Positions 53,774 to 64,000 of a stretch of DNA of 64,000 nucleotides are shown here, in pieces. Numbering within the stretch: position 1 is the stretch's first letter; each line of letters starts with the position of its first letter. A program made the position numbers and the translations under genes. The DNA is taken from assembly GCA_021292165.1 (NCBI GenBank), contig CM037879.1, positions 119,353,473 to 119,417,472 on the forward strand, written 5' to 3'. Below the pieces are notes generated by a model. The model made no database searches and was not told the DNA's origin. It worked only from the letters and a program-made list of their open reading frames with translations. The DNA is from Shinisaurus crocodilurus. Its lineage: Eukaryota; Chordata; Lepidosauria; Squamata; Shinisauridae.

Positions 53774-54691
53774 TCTCTTTTAGTTATCTTTTTAACACTA
53801 AACTAAAAGGCATCAATGCTTTAGCCTTTTCTAATGTTTAATATAAAAATTCATTTGTCTTCTCTGGACAGGAATGTGCACATCTTCCACTTTCATGGGG
53901 AAGATGCACTCATGCAACCAATTTTCACCATATGCTGTAATGTGTGAAACCACAACTATGTATATTGAGACACAAAAATGAAAAGCTGTAATACTGATGC
54001 AAATCTGGGACTGGTGTGAAGCTAAGAAATTAGCTGAAATATTAAAATTATTCATTTTATTAAAGAGAGGTTATACATGGATTCCAGTAACAACTCGGTC
54101 CTTTAGTTTATCTCTCCTTTCTCACAGGGTAAACAGTCAGGCTATCATATAAAAATATTAGTTGAGATAACAACTGAGCTAAACCTTGAAAATACCATTT
54201 GCATGATAACAATATATTCGTTTGCTTTTAAACAATTACCCCAGGAAAACAAAATATGGTGCTAATGTCTTCCATTTGGAGGCACAGAGAACATCATATC
54301 CTGGAATGCTGACCTATCTCTAGCCATGAATTGCTTAATTATGAATGCATGAGGCATTCATTCACCCAGCAATATTTTCATTTCTGGCATAAGTGTGTAA
54401 CCTAGTAAAGTATAGCCCCCTGCAGGATGCCTGCAGCACAATCCTTTTTGGCCTTGAGGAGCTGCCATAGTGGTTGAGCTTTGTGCGGAGATTCTATGTT
54501 TTTTGTGAGGAGATTCTGAAGGGACAGTGGAGGAGTTGAGAAACAGGGCCCAAGTGTGGGGAAGGGTATTCTACCGAAGCCTAGAGATCCAGAGGGGACA
54601 AGCCCAAGCTGCAACTCCATTACTATGAGGGAGGGGGGATGCTTGTAGATCAAGTTTGAGGATATTTAGGGAAACTTGTCTCCCTGTATCT

Positions 54692-54959
54692 AATTTATTT
54701 ATTTATTTATTATATTTATATATAATATTTTATTTATTTATTATATTTATATTTTTTCCTGCAAGGAACCCAAGGCGGCTTACATAATCCTCCTCCTCCT
54801 CCACTTTATCCTCACAACAACCCTGTGAGGTAGGTTAGGCTGAGAGTCAGTGACTGGCCCAAAGCCACCCAGTGAGTTTCATGGCCGAGCAGGGACTAGA
54901 ACCCGGATCTCCCGAGTCCCAGTCCAACACTCTCACCCACCACTATGGCACATTGGCTC
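54692..54959 (-). mobile_element. MIR-like tRNA/CORE SINE, near full length
   Basis: The minus strand begins in the tRNA head (TGGTGGGTGAGAGTGTTGG), has the B box GGTTCTAGTCC and the core, and ends in an expanded (AAATA)n/TATA tail. Confidence 0.9.
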
Positions 54960-55070
54960 TATGAACCTGTTATCCAGATCTTGTGAGATTTGCTGGAGCC
55001 AATCAGAAGCAGTGTTCGGACAGAAGAAGCAACATTCTGAATGGTGAGATGCTGGTACAAGGCATTCTCT

Positions 55071-55072
<2 letters not shown>

Positions 55073-55104
<32 letters not shown>
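55073..55104. repeat. (AC)n microsatellite
   Basis: About sixteen AC units. Confidence 0.95.
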
Positions 55105-55107
<3 letters not shown>

Positions 55108-55144
55108 GAGACCTCGTGCAGCTGAACTAGGTCTTCTAGTTTGA

Positions 55145-55465
55145 GATCTCTCTTTAAAAACGGGCTTTAAAAACGTGGCTTTTCAGGCGGGAATATGGGG
55201 TGGGTTAGGATTTTTTTTTTTTTAAACCTCTTATATTGTTTTAATTGTGTGCTTCCCAATGTGACATGCTCTTTCAAGAACTACCAGCCCCAGAGTTCCC
55301 TGTACATAGGCAAAAGGGAAGGACAGCTGGTGGGAGGGACAAAGCACCATAATAATTAGGGAGGGACATTGATCCCAGGGATACTGGGAGACAGTGCTGT
55401 TGATTTAGAGCCATATACGGTATATAAACTGCCCAGGGAGCCTTTTGGCTGATGGGCGGTGTAGA
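55145..55465 (+). mobile_element. L2-like LINE 3' end, split
   Basis: TTCAGGCGGGAATATGGGG...TTATATTGTTTTAATTGTG at the left matches the common LINE end. The missing terminus CTGCCCAGGGAGCC...GATGGGCGGTGTAGAAAT appears at 55,428-55,465. About 165 bp of other sequence lies between. The tail has expanded into the (TA)n/(GA)n array that follows. Confidence 0.55.
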
Positions 55466-55470
55466 AATAC

Positions 55471-55520
<50 letters not shown>

Positions 55521-55535
55521 AGAGAGAGAGAGAGA
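55466..55535. repeat. (TA)n(GA)n compound microsatellite
   Basis: Ten or so TA units followed by about thirty GA dinucleotides with one interruption. 55,536-56,399 has nothing recognised. Confidence 0.9.
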
Positions 55536-56409
55536 ACACATCTATTTCCAACACACCACCACCCACCCACCCACCCACCATACTACCATGTCTAGCTAAT
55601 AAAAGAAATCACACAGCCAGAAATGTAGGGAGGTTAAACAAAAGGCGCTAAAAGAAGCATAGGGACACCAATCAATACTCCAGTTTTTCAACACACACAA
55701 GGTCTTTCTGCAGTCTGGCTCAGGTGATACACTAACTAGGACAAACTAAAAAGTTACAAAACAGTCAGCAAGCTTTGCAGGACTTTTCTTCAGACTGGAT
55801 GTTATGTTATACAAAAATAGTAAAAGGGGTGTTTGGGGTCATGGTGCAAAAGCACCAGTGTGGGCCATACTGTAAATTTGGAAATGTAGAAAATGCACTT
55901 TCAGAATTAAAATAGAAACTTTTCTTCCATGAGTTTGTATGAATGGGGTGGGATTGTGGTATGTATGTGCTAGGTGGGTGATGTCACTACAAGTCTGTAT
56001 TTGGGCCCAAAAAATGAAGCTTGGACCTTGTTGAGAAAGAAAAGAGGCTAAGGAAAGAGTGAACAACAACAAAGGTACTATCCAGAGGGGAGAGAAGAGA
56101 ACAGCAGCTGCTAACAGAGCTGCTGAGGCCTATAGCTGCATTCCAGCCCAGGATGTGTGGCCTGCAACTGCAACTCATACCAATAGTTTCCTCTAGGATA
56201 TAGCCCTTAGTATACATATTCTCTATGGCAAGCAACTGAGTTGACGGGATGGTTCCACCAGCTGGTATGCATCATTATTCAACTGGAAGTCTGGAACGTC
56301 AGTTCCACTCTGTCATGACCTATAAAGAGTAGTAAATGCTACCTATGCTCTTTTGCTATTCCCAACCAATTTGTCAAATATCAATTGCCATTCCCTGAGA
56401 ATCTTATTA

Positions 56410-56753
56410 CTAATTGCCACTGGTATTGTCTGGAAATAACAGCTTAGGTAAAGCAATCATTTTGAGTGCATGTATTCTCATTAGGCTTGATAACTTTAAT
56501 ATTCCCCAGTCTTTAAATTCTTGGACTAAACCCATCAACTTAGTATGATTAGTTTGGACAAGATCCATGCTATTAAGTGGAATGTGTACCCCAAGATGTT
56601 TCCACACTCTGTCTAGCCACTGACTGGTACAATGATCTCTGCCTTGGTGTAATTGACTTTAAACCAGACATCCTGCCATACTGTGTGATTAACATCTGCA
56701 GTGGCAATGATAGTAGATCTGTTACATATATTTTTATTTATTTAGGGTGCATC
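56410..56753 (-). mobile_element. L1-like LINE ORF2 segment (after RT)
   Basis: Minus-strand reading WKHLGVHIPLNSMDLVQTNH, then FKDWGILKLSSLMRIHALKM and IALPKLLF, corresponds to the conserved L1 ORF2 block KxLGVxIP...W..L.LS..GRI...KM..LPK.L. It is probably part of the same old L1-like insertion as 57,541-57,812. Confidence 0.65.
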
Positions 56754-57194
56754 CTATGGAGATGAGCATAAGCCTCCAAACTCGGAGGCTCACGCTAATC
56801 CAATGCAGAGTGGGAGGAAAGGCGGAGGCAGTCTTTGCGTCCCTGCTCCTCCTGCTCTGCGTTTTCACTAGAGAGCCATTTTTGGCCACCTAATGATGGC
56901 ATTTCAGAAGGGGAGGGAAGAAGCCTGGAGTAGTTTCAAGATACCTTGTATCCTGGCTGCTCCAGGCTCCTTCCCTCCCTGGCCCCCACCCCCTATAACC
57001 CCTCTCTGAGGTTGCTTTCCTGACTTTGGAGAGAAGCCTGTGCAGTTCTTTCCACTCTGGCTGTGAGGGGGTGGGTGGAGCTCCTATTCCCAGCTCCAAG
57101 ATTGGAGCGAGTCACCGACCTTGGAGCAGGAAATCCAAACTATCCTATGGGCCCTTCAGACAATATCTAGGGGTGTTAGGATCATTCCCTCCTT

Positions 57195-57520
57195 TATAAA
57201 CATTTGTATACCACCTTTTGGCTCTAATTTTTAAATTTTGTTTTCTTCCTCCTCCTCCTCCTCCTCCTCCTCCTCCTCCTCCTCCTCCTCATTATACCAA
57301 CCATTAACAATAGGTTGCAACAATAACTATCAATACACTTAAAAGAGCATTCAGAGCCAAAATGAAACATATAAACAAAAGTGTAACAAGATAAAATTAA
57401 AACACATTAAAAGCCTGGTGGAACAAAAATAATCTCAACTGCCCACCTACAGGACAACATAAAGGATTCCAGAACTGTGCCATTTGCAAACATGCTCACT
57501 TTGTGACAAACTGTTCCTCT
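57195..57520 (-). mobile_element. L2-like LINE 3' end, antisense, with (CTC)n
   Basis: TTTGTATACCACCTTTTGG, a (TCC)n expansion at 57,246-57,290, then an A-rich section and AAAGCCTGGTGGAAC... match the order of antisense LINE 3' ends. 56,754-57,194 is GC-richer DNA starting GGGTGCATCCTATGG and ending ATCCTATGGGCCC, possibly another short element. Confidence 0.45.
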
Positions 57521-57540
57521 TTGTACTATTTGTATGTGGG

Positions 57541-57812
57541 GATCACATTTCATAACTATGTCGAGCTAAAGGCTCAGTAGGGAGAGCAATAGTAGTGGGG
57601 ACAACCCAGTCTAGTCTTTTGTTGGATTTTGAAATCATTAGACCGAAATTGATTGATCTCTTTACATAAGGCCTAGGTGCTTTATACAAAACATCACCTA
57701 CTTTGAAAAAATCCATACTGAACATCATATGTCTTAATAAATTTAATAGACCCTCCAGGCAGTCAAAAGCCTTTTCTGGATTCAGGTATATTATTGCAGA
57801 CACAAAAGGAGA
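57541..57812 (-). pseudogene. L1-like LINE RT fragment
   Basis: The minus strand reads AIIYLNPEKAFDCLEGLLNL, the L1 palm motif A (SxDAEKAFDxV), then FKVGDVLYKAPRPYVK and LPTEPLARH. Motif YADD is missing. The fragment is broken and old. Confidence 0.7.
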
Positions 57813-58289
57813 AAATAAGAGATGAGACACAGGTAATGGGTTGAATTAAGGGCCACATTTACTTAATTCAGGATCTGCAGAGAAGGAAATAAGTGCAGGG
57901 TATGCTAACCTGCTTGCTACAGGCCACTAGCCTGATGTCAATTCAGGCAAGTTATACCCTACCCAGAGAAACGAGTGGGCATAACTAGCCCTCCCCCTGC
58001 TCATAGGCCACGCCATACCCATCTGGGTATGGAGGGTGACCTTCTTGATTCATCCCACCCGGGGCATCCAAGCTCTGGGTGGATGTGACAGGTTAGCCAC
58101 AAAGGCCATCTGTACCCTCCCCACAGGTCCCACAGCCCTGAAAGGCATAGCCAATCTCAGGCATAGCCAATCATCCTAAAAAGTGCCTCAAGGAGCTCAC
58201 CTACCAATGTTTCTTCATAAACCAAGCCACACAACCCACCATAGAAGGGGACAAGGCACTTAGTCCCACTTCTTCCACCTGGAAGAGAT

Positions 58290-59131
58290 TACTTCTCACA
58301 GGCTTCTCTGTAGATCTGAAAGGAACAAGTTATTGCCCATATATGACAGATGGACCCCATCAGCCCTGTACAGTTCAACCCTGCTGTGATGGATATCAGG
58401 GTGAAACACTACCCCCCCCCCCAACAGGGCCTACCTTCCAACGCGAGTCACAGCTCATGGTTGACTTTCTTCCTGGCATGAGCCAGGCACTTAGGGTCAC
58501 CCTCTCCATGCCATACCCTGCGAGGAAGGATGTTTGACCATGATATCATCACTCCTGGCCACTGTTGCCAGATGGAATCAAAATCAGCTCAGGCTTGAAG
58601 CACCAAGGCTTTGCCCTTTATGGCACCTAAATCGTTCCCACCCAAATGAACCAGCAAAACTTGTGGGGGGACCCCCTGAACAAAACTGTCCAACTGTAGG
58701 AAGGAAGCGGTTCCATACAAAGCCCTATTTCCCCAACCACTGGATCAGTGTTCTCCAACCTTGGGTCCCCAGATGTTTTTGTCATGCCCCAGCCAGCTAC
58801 AATCTCTGCCACAGGAGTTATTTCTCTCTTGAAGCAAGCAACTATAGGTGTGCTCAGGATTAGAGCTCTCTGCAACAGTAGACAGGTAAGTCTTTACAGC
58901 AGTGTTCTCCAAGCTTGGGTCCCCAGATGTTTTTGGCCTACAACTCCCAGCATGCTGGGAGTTGTAGGCCAAAAACATCTGGGGACCCAAGCTTGGAGAA
59001 CACTGCGCTGGATGGTAGCAAAATGGCTGAGCCCAAGTTGTGTCCCAGTTGACAGCCTCGCAGCTTGGCAGCCAAGAGCCAATCCAGAAAATGAAGCTGT
59101 GCCCGTAAAGGAAGATTTGCAAATGCCCCAC
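58290..59131 (-). pseudogene. SGNH-type hydrolase of the recombinase element
   Basis: The frame starts near 59,131 with LYGHSFIFW (block I, nucleophile Ser) and GTQLGLSHFATIQ. It is interrupted by a 260-bp MITE and resumes as WLGK, one in-frame stop and WNRFLPTVGQF. Block III follows (VLLVHLGGNDLGAIKGKALV), then MISWSNILPRRVWHGEGDPK and block V DGVHLS near 58,345. SGNH hydrolases cleave esters; their role in these elements is unknown. Stops, frameshifts and the MITE make it non-functional. Confidence 0.75.
58746..59005. mobile_element. hAT-like MITE with a 106-bp perfect palindrome
   Basis: The ends CAGTGTTCTCCAACCTTGGG and the inverse of ...CTTGGAGAACACTG bound the element. The TSDs are CACTGGAT (58,738-58,745) and CGCTGGAT (59,006-59,013), 7 of 8 identical. 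Bases 58,900-59,005 form a perfect palindrome centred on CTCCCAGCATGCTGGGAG. Removing the MITE restores the SGNH frame (FATIQ-WLGK). Confidence 0.85.
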
Positions 59132-59212
59132 TCCTTTTCAATTTGCCAAAGAAAGGAAGGAATGTAAGAGAAGGGGGGGGGGGAAACTAATGAACCAGAT
59201 CTGGCAGGGGCT

Positions 59213-60165
59213 CTAATAGAACTGTGAAAAACTGGAGATCCCCATCTTCCAATCTCTTATATCCCTTTCCCAGAAAAAACCTGTCAAGTATGCTGATGAA
59301 ACTGCCCCAAGAAAAGAAAGTGTCCCACACTTGAGGTGCCCCAGACCCATGCGATGTAAGGCCTTTTTAGATAGCCCCAAATTGAAACTGGGTAAGAGGG
59401 GCACCACTGATGGCGGAACACCTGGTGTGCCACCCCTGATGCTTGCAAACCTAGATGAAGCTTGAACTGGACAAATTTCTAACATCAGTGAAATGGACAA
59501 TGTGATTGCATGGCCCTTACCCCTCTGATCCGCTTTAGAAACCTGAATGCAGATCAAGACCCAGTTCTCCTGGAGACTTACATCCCATCTCTCCAGCACC
59601 ATGTTCAATGTATCATTTTTCGAATGAACCAGGAGCTCACTGATCCTCAGGGCACCAAAGAATGCTGTGAGTGCAGCCACTTGAAAAAGCATTGCTTCGT
59701 AATGGGAATTGCGAAGAACCTTCCATTGATCCTGAAGACCCAGCAACAACTCTGAAGAAATAGGAACCCCTGGATCTGTGGTGGTGGGAACTATTCTGGC
59801 CCATCCGTCCAGCATCCTTCTAACATGAAAATCTGCAGAGGTGTCCATCACACCCCAAACCTTGGATAAGAAGGCTAAATCAGTCATCTTCCCTCTCAAG
59901 GTCTGCATCTACCCTGTATGCATATACCCTGCTGATGTAGATGCAAACAGAATTGCATAAGGTGCTCCACAGGAATGGGCCATGACTGAGGGAGGCTCAC
60001 CTCAGTTCTGAACACAGAGAACTCTCTACCTGTTCTCAAATAAGTTAAATGGGTACTGGGTGTGATGGAAAGCATGCTTGCCTGTTCACCTACCATCTTC
60101 CAAGATCCCACAACGCTTGTATCATTGGGTCCAGATGTTCCCTGGCAGAAGGGGTCAGAAGCCAA
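59213..60165 (-). pseudogene. Tyrosine recombinase of a DIRS/Ngaro-like element
   Basis: The N-terminal part (VSLPQSWPIPVEHLMQFCLH) lies at 59,920-60,000 in one frame. A frameshift near 59,900 leads to LRGKMTDLAFLSKVWGV, FHVRRMLDGWARIV, and the catalytic block I FFGALRISELLVHSK with its Arg near 59,647. VSKADQRGKGHAITL and CPVQ follow. The second active-site block, usually THSFRIGAA, is eroded to GTLSFLGAVSSA, so the His and Arg are lost, and the final Tyr region is not recognisable. Such recombinases integrate circular DNA copies of the element. Not functional. Confidence 0.8.
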
Positions 60166-60244
60166 AAGCGCTGTAACTGGTTTTGTGACAAATGCCGGCG
60201 TGTAAGAAAGAGGATAAATTGTAGCCTAAGCACCTGGTTGTGAA

Positions 60245-60430
60245 AACCCTTACTAACCTCATAATCCAGTAATGGTTTTAAACCATTTAGTTTTAAGTAA
60301 GGGACCTGTGGTAGATTTTTGGGAGGTTCGTTGGAGCACCAAAATATCAGGCTGTTCCTTCAAGAAGGCTTTTGTTATTCTCGTCTGCTTTCCTGGGTGT
60401 CCAAGTCTTTCCCAGCTGAATGTAATAACC
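60245..60430 (-). mobile_element. L1-like LINE endonuclease start
   Basis: The minus strand reads VITFSWERLGHPGKQTRITK, then AFLKEQPDILVLQRTSQKST, resembling the L1 endonuclease beginning VISWNVNGL...KRKxI...LK...DIxxLQETHL. One stop follows, then the recombinase element begins. Confidence 0.55.
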
Positions 60431-61199
60431 CTTAATCTAACCTAAGACCTCATAAGTAATACTTGTCTTTGATAATTGCCTAATGGAATAACCATTGATT
60501 GTGCCATTCTCCATGGCCTAATAAACTGAGACTGGCCCAAGGGAAACAACAGTATGTCATGATGGAGTACTGTTTGCAGGAGTTGGTAAAAAAAAGGGGG
60601 GGGAGAAGAAAAAGAAAAGATGGCTGCCCCCAAAAGTCATGAAGTAGTATCATTCCCATTGGGCTATTCTCAGAGAGGAAGGCCACTGGACTTCTGCTTA
60701 TTGCAGTTCGGACACCACTTGAAACACCAGTAAGGCATTTTTTTGCAGTTAAAAGACTGACTGCAACCCTCTGCTGCCTAGTATTGATTATGGTAAGCCC
60801 CCACCATTTAATCAATGAGTTTTTAAAGGATAAGGAGCCCCTGTCCTCCCCCCCCCCCCGCTGAATACTTTTACTCCTAGATAGCGCATACCTATTGCAA
60901 TTATGCTTCTCAGGCGTGAGTCCATTCTATCCTTTAATGGCCCAGTCCTATGAGCTTGTTCAATTACAGGTACCACTTTTCTAAATTAATTACCTGAGCA
61001 AACCAGCTAGCTATAAAGGATACAGGATTCCCTCCCAAATTTCTCTTCAAATCCTTTAAATATTAAATTGCTCCAGTGGGATCTCTTCTGAAAATCTTTG
61101 ATTTTTCAAGAACAAATCCTATTTATGTTTTTGCAGCCCTTGTATCTTCTCCTCCTAAGTCAGCCCAAGCTCCACTGCTGACTGTTTTTGCTGTCACAT
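60431..61199. other. No recognised feature
   Basis: Expected position of the rest of L1 ORF1, but too decayed to read. A C-run lies at about 60,850. Confidence 0.4.
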
Positions 61200-61560
61200 A
61201 CCGACCGTAATTTATCTCCCATTGCTTTGACTGTGAGTGGGCATTAAAATTCCCTGTAGTTTAGCAGCAGTCAAGTCCTTGTTTGCTTTTATTTCTCCTA
61301 GTAGGTTTCGTATGTCTCTTTTTGTTGCTATCTCTCTCTCCTCCCTGTGATGTTGTTCTGTCAGGTATGGCACCAGTTTCGGACTCAGCAGTACTCTGCT
61401 TCCATTCATGGCCCTCAAATCGTCACTGCTATGATTCAAATACTTTTTGAAGTATTTGGGGCCCCTTTAATTTTTCTTCCATTAGCTTTGTCCATTTTTT
61501 TGCTGCTGATCAACTCTGCCATTATCGTCATTAATATCATGGGGGGGGGGAACTGAACTC
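61200..61560 (-). mobile_element. Possible L1-like ORF1 start
   Basis: The minus strand reads EREIATKRDIRNLLGEIKAN then KDLTAAKLQGI, charged and heptad-like as in L1 ORF1 N-termini. It lies upstream of the endonuclease fragment in the right order and strand. Weak on its own. Confidence 0.4.
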
Positions 61561-62892
61561 ATGGTCTGCCACTTTAATGGCTGATTTGGAACCCAACAGC
61601 CCAGGATTGTTGGGATTTTGTTTTTTTGATGGGGGAGGGCTGGAGTAATTTCTTAAACTGTACATTTAGCTGAATTTTTCCTCTTGCTCCTTCCCTCCTG
61701 TCCTTAGCCCCATTTTATTTAGTTGCCTACTGGTTTTTCCCACTACATTGTGTGGCTGGTGGTCTAGAAGCACTCCATGCTATTTTGGGGTCTTAAAATT
61801 AGTCTCCCTCACCCATATCACAAAGGTTTTGAAACCAGGTCCCATAGTTCCTTCCACAAGGGGTTTGGTAAAGACAGTGGAGTTATATTTCGAGGCTACT
61901 GGAATATGCAGAGTCAAATATCCAGATACTCAGGATATTTTATTTCCTTTATAATTTTTCCACTACTGAAATTTGCAAACTGTTTCAGGGACAAGGTGAG
62001 AATGTTTGAAGCTGAATATATTGTAAATCTTTTTGATGGAGGGATCTTAAACATTTGCTACATTTATGTATAGGCATTTTTGCCATCCAGCTGTTCTGGC
62101 TTGACAAACTGCTCTAAAGGTTTTTTAACACTTTCAGCTGCCTTTATCTCCAACATAATAGACAGGTATGGATTAAAAGTATCTGAAGAAAAAAAAAACC
62201 CCTTCATATTTTACTCTAGATCTTAGGTATGAATAGGGTAGCTTGGGTATGTCTGTTGCTAGCATTCAGACATAATTTCTGCAAAGCATCAACAGTATAC
62301 TGTAGGAATTTGTGTGCAACTTCCCAATTTCTGAAACAGAAATGTCTAGTTATCCTTCTTAAACTCCTTGAGGACAGCCCTAGGTGAGAAAGCTGATGTG
62401 AACGTGCATGGCACAGATCATGCAAAATCCTTCATTATGATACATTTTGGAAACTTCATGGGAAAGTATCAGTTGACACTATGGTTTGGACACTGCAGGG
62501 CAGAGTTGGGGAAGAATGTATTGCCAAGGTTTTGGAGACCAGCTCCAACTCTGTGCATCTTTTGCTTTCTTCTTCTTTTTTAAATTTTATTTAGCTATTG
62601 CATTTCAGGCATCTCTAATCTGCTGTGAAGAAAACCTTCAGTGGGTTGGAAATGCTGTCACCAACAGACAGATATTTTTGAGTATGGGGTTGGATTTATG
62701 AGACAGAGATGAATTAGAATAAAATGTAGCTCCTGGTAATGATTCCAAAGGGATGTTGTGTTTTCAAGTTTCTAGAGAAGACAGCACAGAACCCTATCCT
62801 GTAGCGCCTGAGCACATATTTCCAGAAGGTGGTGCCATGGAGCTGAAAGGCTGTTTCCGGAAAGCTGTAGGCTTTGAGGACTCAGATGCCTG
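61561..62892. other. No recognised feature (1.3 kb)
   Basis: No repeat or coding motif that I can name. Confidence 0.45.
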
Positions 62893-63790
62893 GAGGCAGT
62901 GGCTGGCTGGATGGGAAGGAACATGCTGAAACTGAATCCCAACAAGACCGAGGTACTTCTGGTGGGGGACAAGGGGAGGTTAGGGGATGTTGACCTGGTG
63001 CTGAATGGGGTACATCTCCCCCTGAAGGACCAGGTCCGCAGCTTGGGGGTCATTCTAGACTCCCAGCTGTCCATGGAGGCTCAGGTGGCAGCTGTGAGCT
63101 GGGCGGCGCTGTATCAACTCCATCTGATACGGCAGCTGTGCCCCTACCTTCCTAATCACCTGCTCCCATCAGTGGTTCATGCCTTGGTCTCCTCTCGCCT
63201 AGACTACTGTAATGCACTCTACGTGGGGTTACCCTTGAAGACGGTTCGGAAGCTACAGCTGGTACAGAACGCGGCGGCTCGCCTGGTTAAAGGCAGCCGC
63301 CGGCGGGATCACATCATGCCAGTGCTGAAGGATTTGCACTGGCTACCAGTTGCTTGCCGAGCCGAATTCAAGGTGTTGGTTTTGACCTTTAAAACCCTAT
63401 ACGGCTCCGGTCCAGTCTATCTCAAGGAGCGTCTCCAGCAACACCAGTTGGGCCGCTCAACAAGATCTGCCGCGGATGGCCTTCTTCTTGTCCCTTCAGC
63501 TAGAGCAGCTAGACTGGTGGGGACGAGGAAGAGGGCCTTTTCTGTGGTGGCCCCCGTACTGTGGAACTCTCTCCCGAGTAACCTCCGCCATGCCCCCTCT
63601 GCTGAGCTTCCGTCGCTCGTTAAAAACTTGGTTGTTCAGGCGGGAATATGGGGTGGGTTAAGATTTTAAAATTTTTGTATTGTTTTAAATGTATTTTATT
63701 GTTTTTATTCTATGTACATCGCCCAGGGTGGCCGGTTGCTGGCCAGATGGGCGATAAATAAATATAAAAATATAAATAATAATAATACTT
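62893..63790 (+). mobile_element. L2-like LINE, young 5'-truncated copy
   Basis: Starts inside the RT after the YADD block (WMGRNMLKLNPNKTEVLLVG) and runs openly through LGVILDSQLSMEAQV, SRLDYCNALYVGLPLKTVRK and RRAF-type motifs to HAPSAELPSLVKNL, where a small deletion shifts the frame before the usual LKTWLFRREYGVG. The 3' UTR ends GGGTGGCCGGTTGC then GATGGGCGATAAATAAATA and an A/T tail. It is very close to 25,905-26,690. 63,791-64,000 has nothing recognised. Confidence 0.9.
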
Positions 63791-64000
63791 CATCAAAAAA
63801 GGGTTTTTTTGCAGTAGTAATGCCCATCATGATGGCTTAAACCAGTATGTACCCATAGTGGATATCCATTTGGCACAATACTTCTGATACAGTACTACTC
63901 CAAGGCCATCTAGACTAGCATTGACATAGAGAATGTAAGGCTTACTTAGATCTGAAAAAACAAGCATAGAATCATGAGTCAAGCACTGTATGAGAACATA

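Larger units (their letters stand above)
57840..60240 (-). mobile_element. DIRS/Ngaro-like element: recombinase plus SGNH hydrolase
   Basis: On the minus strand it has a tyrosine recombinase, then an SGNH hydrolase, then a 3' UTR ending near GTGTCTCATCTCTT. It lies between L1-like fragments that belong together (endonuclease on the right, RT on the left), as if inserted into that LINE. No RT/RNase H of its own is seen, so it is a partial or deleted copy. The recombinase-plus-SGNH pairing is typical of vertebrate Ngaro-type elements. The end repeats are not resolved. Confidence 0.7.

Overview
The window looks like non-coding DNA from a squamate reptile, most likely a lizard. Almost every recognisable sequence is a mobile element of kinds typical of that group: several L2-like and CR1/L3 LINEs, an L1-like LINE, a LINE with an APE-type endonuclease and a C-terminal CCHH finger, MIR-like tRNA/CORE SINEs, a second tRNA SINE, a 5S-rRNA/CR1 chimera, hAT, Tc1/mariner-like and Harbinger-like DNA elements, a Helitron, and a tyrosine-recombinase (DIRS/Ngaro-like) element with an SGNH hydrolase. 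There are no prokaryotic features. The assignment to squamates rests on recognising repeat types and one vertebrate exon, not on a database search.

Layout. 0-14 kb: nested L2-like fragments, a complete 925-bp hAT element, MITEs, a 5S/CR1 chimeric SINE, and a Tc1-like MITE split by a SINE. 14-18.5 kb: an L1-like remnant, a small Harbinger-like element and a 5'-truncated CCHH-finger LINE. 18.9-21.5 kb: a Helitron carrying an OTU-protease fragment, inserted exactly into one arm of an inverted repeat. 22-26.7 kb: an L2-like LINE holding a 1.37-kb TIR element and a 315-bp inverted duplication. 27-46 kb: Harbinger-like fold-back elements, palindromes, and a hAT element with ends made of GAGTC repeats. 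46.68-53.01 kb: a LINE with a twin-priming inversion, split by a 3,554-bp hAT-like element that contains a CpG-rich block and an intact first coding exon matching RAB26. 54-62 kb: an old L1-like LINE broken up by other elements, including the tyrosine-recombinase element. 62.9-63.8 kb: a young L2-like 3' end.

How it fits together. The only vertebrate host-gene sequence I recognise is RAB26 exon 1 (minus strand, 48,790-49,020), with a good splice donor. It lies between hAT-type TIRs with an 8-bp target duplication, inside a LINE that itself has an 11-bp target duplication. The simplest reading is that a DNA transposon captured the promoter and first exon of RAB26 and moved them here. No further RAB26 exon was recognised in the window. 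All classifications were made by reading the sequence. Identities, copy numbers and exact family names were not computed.
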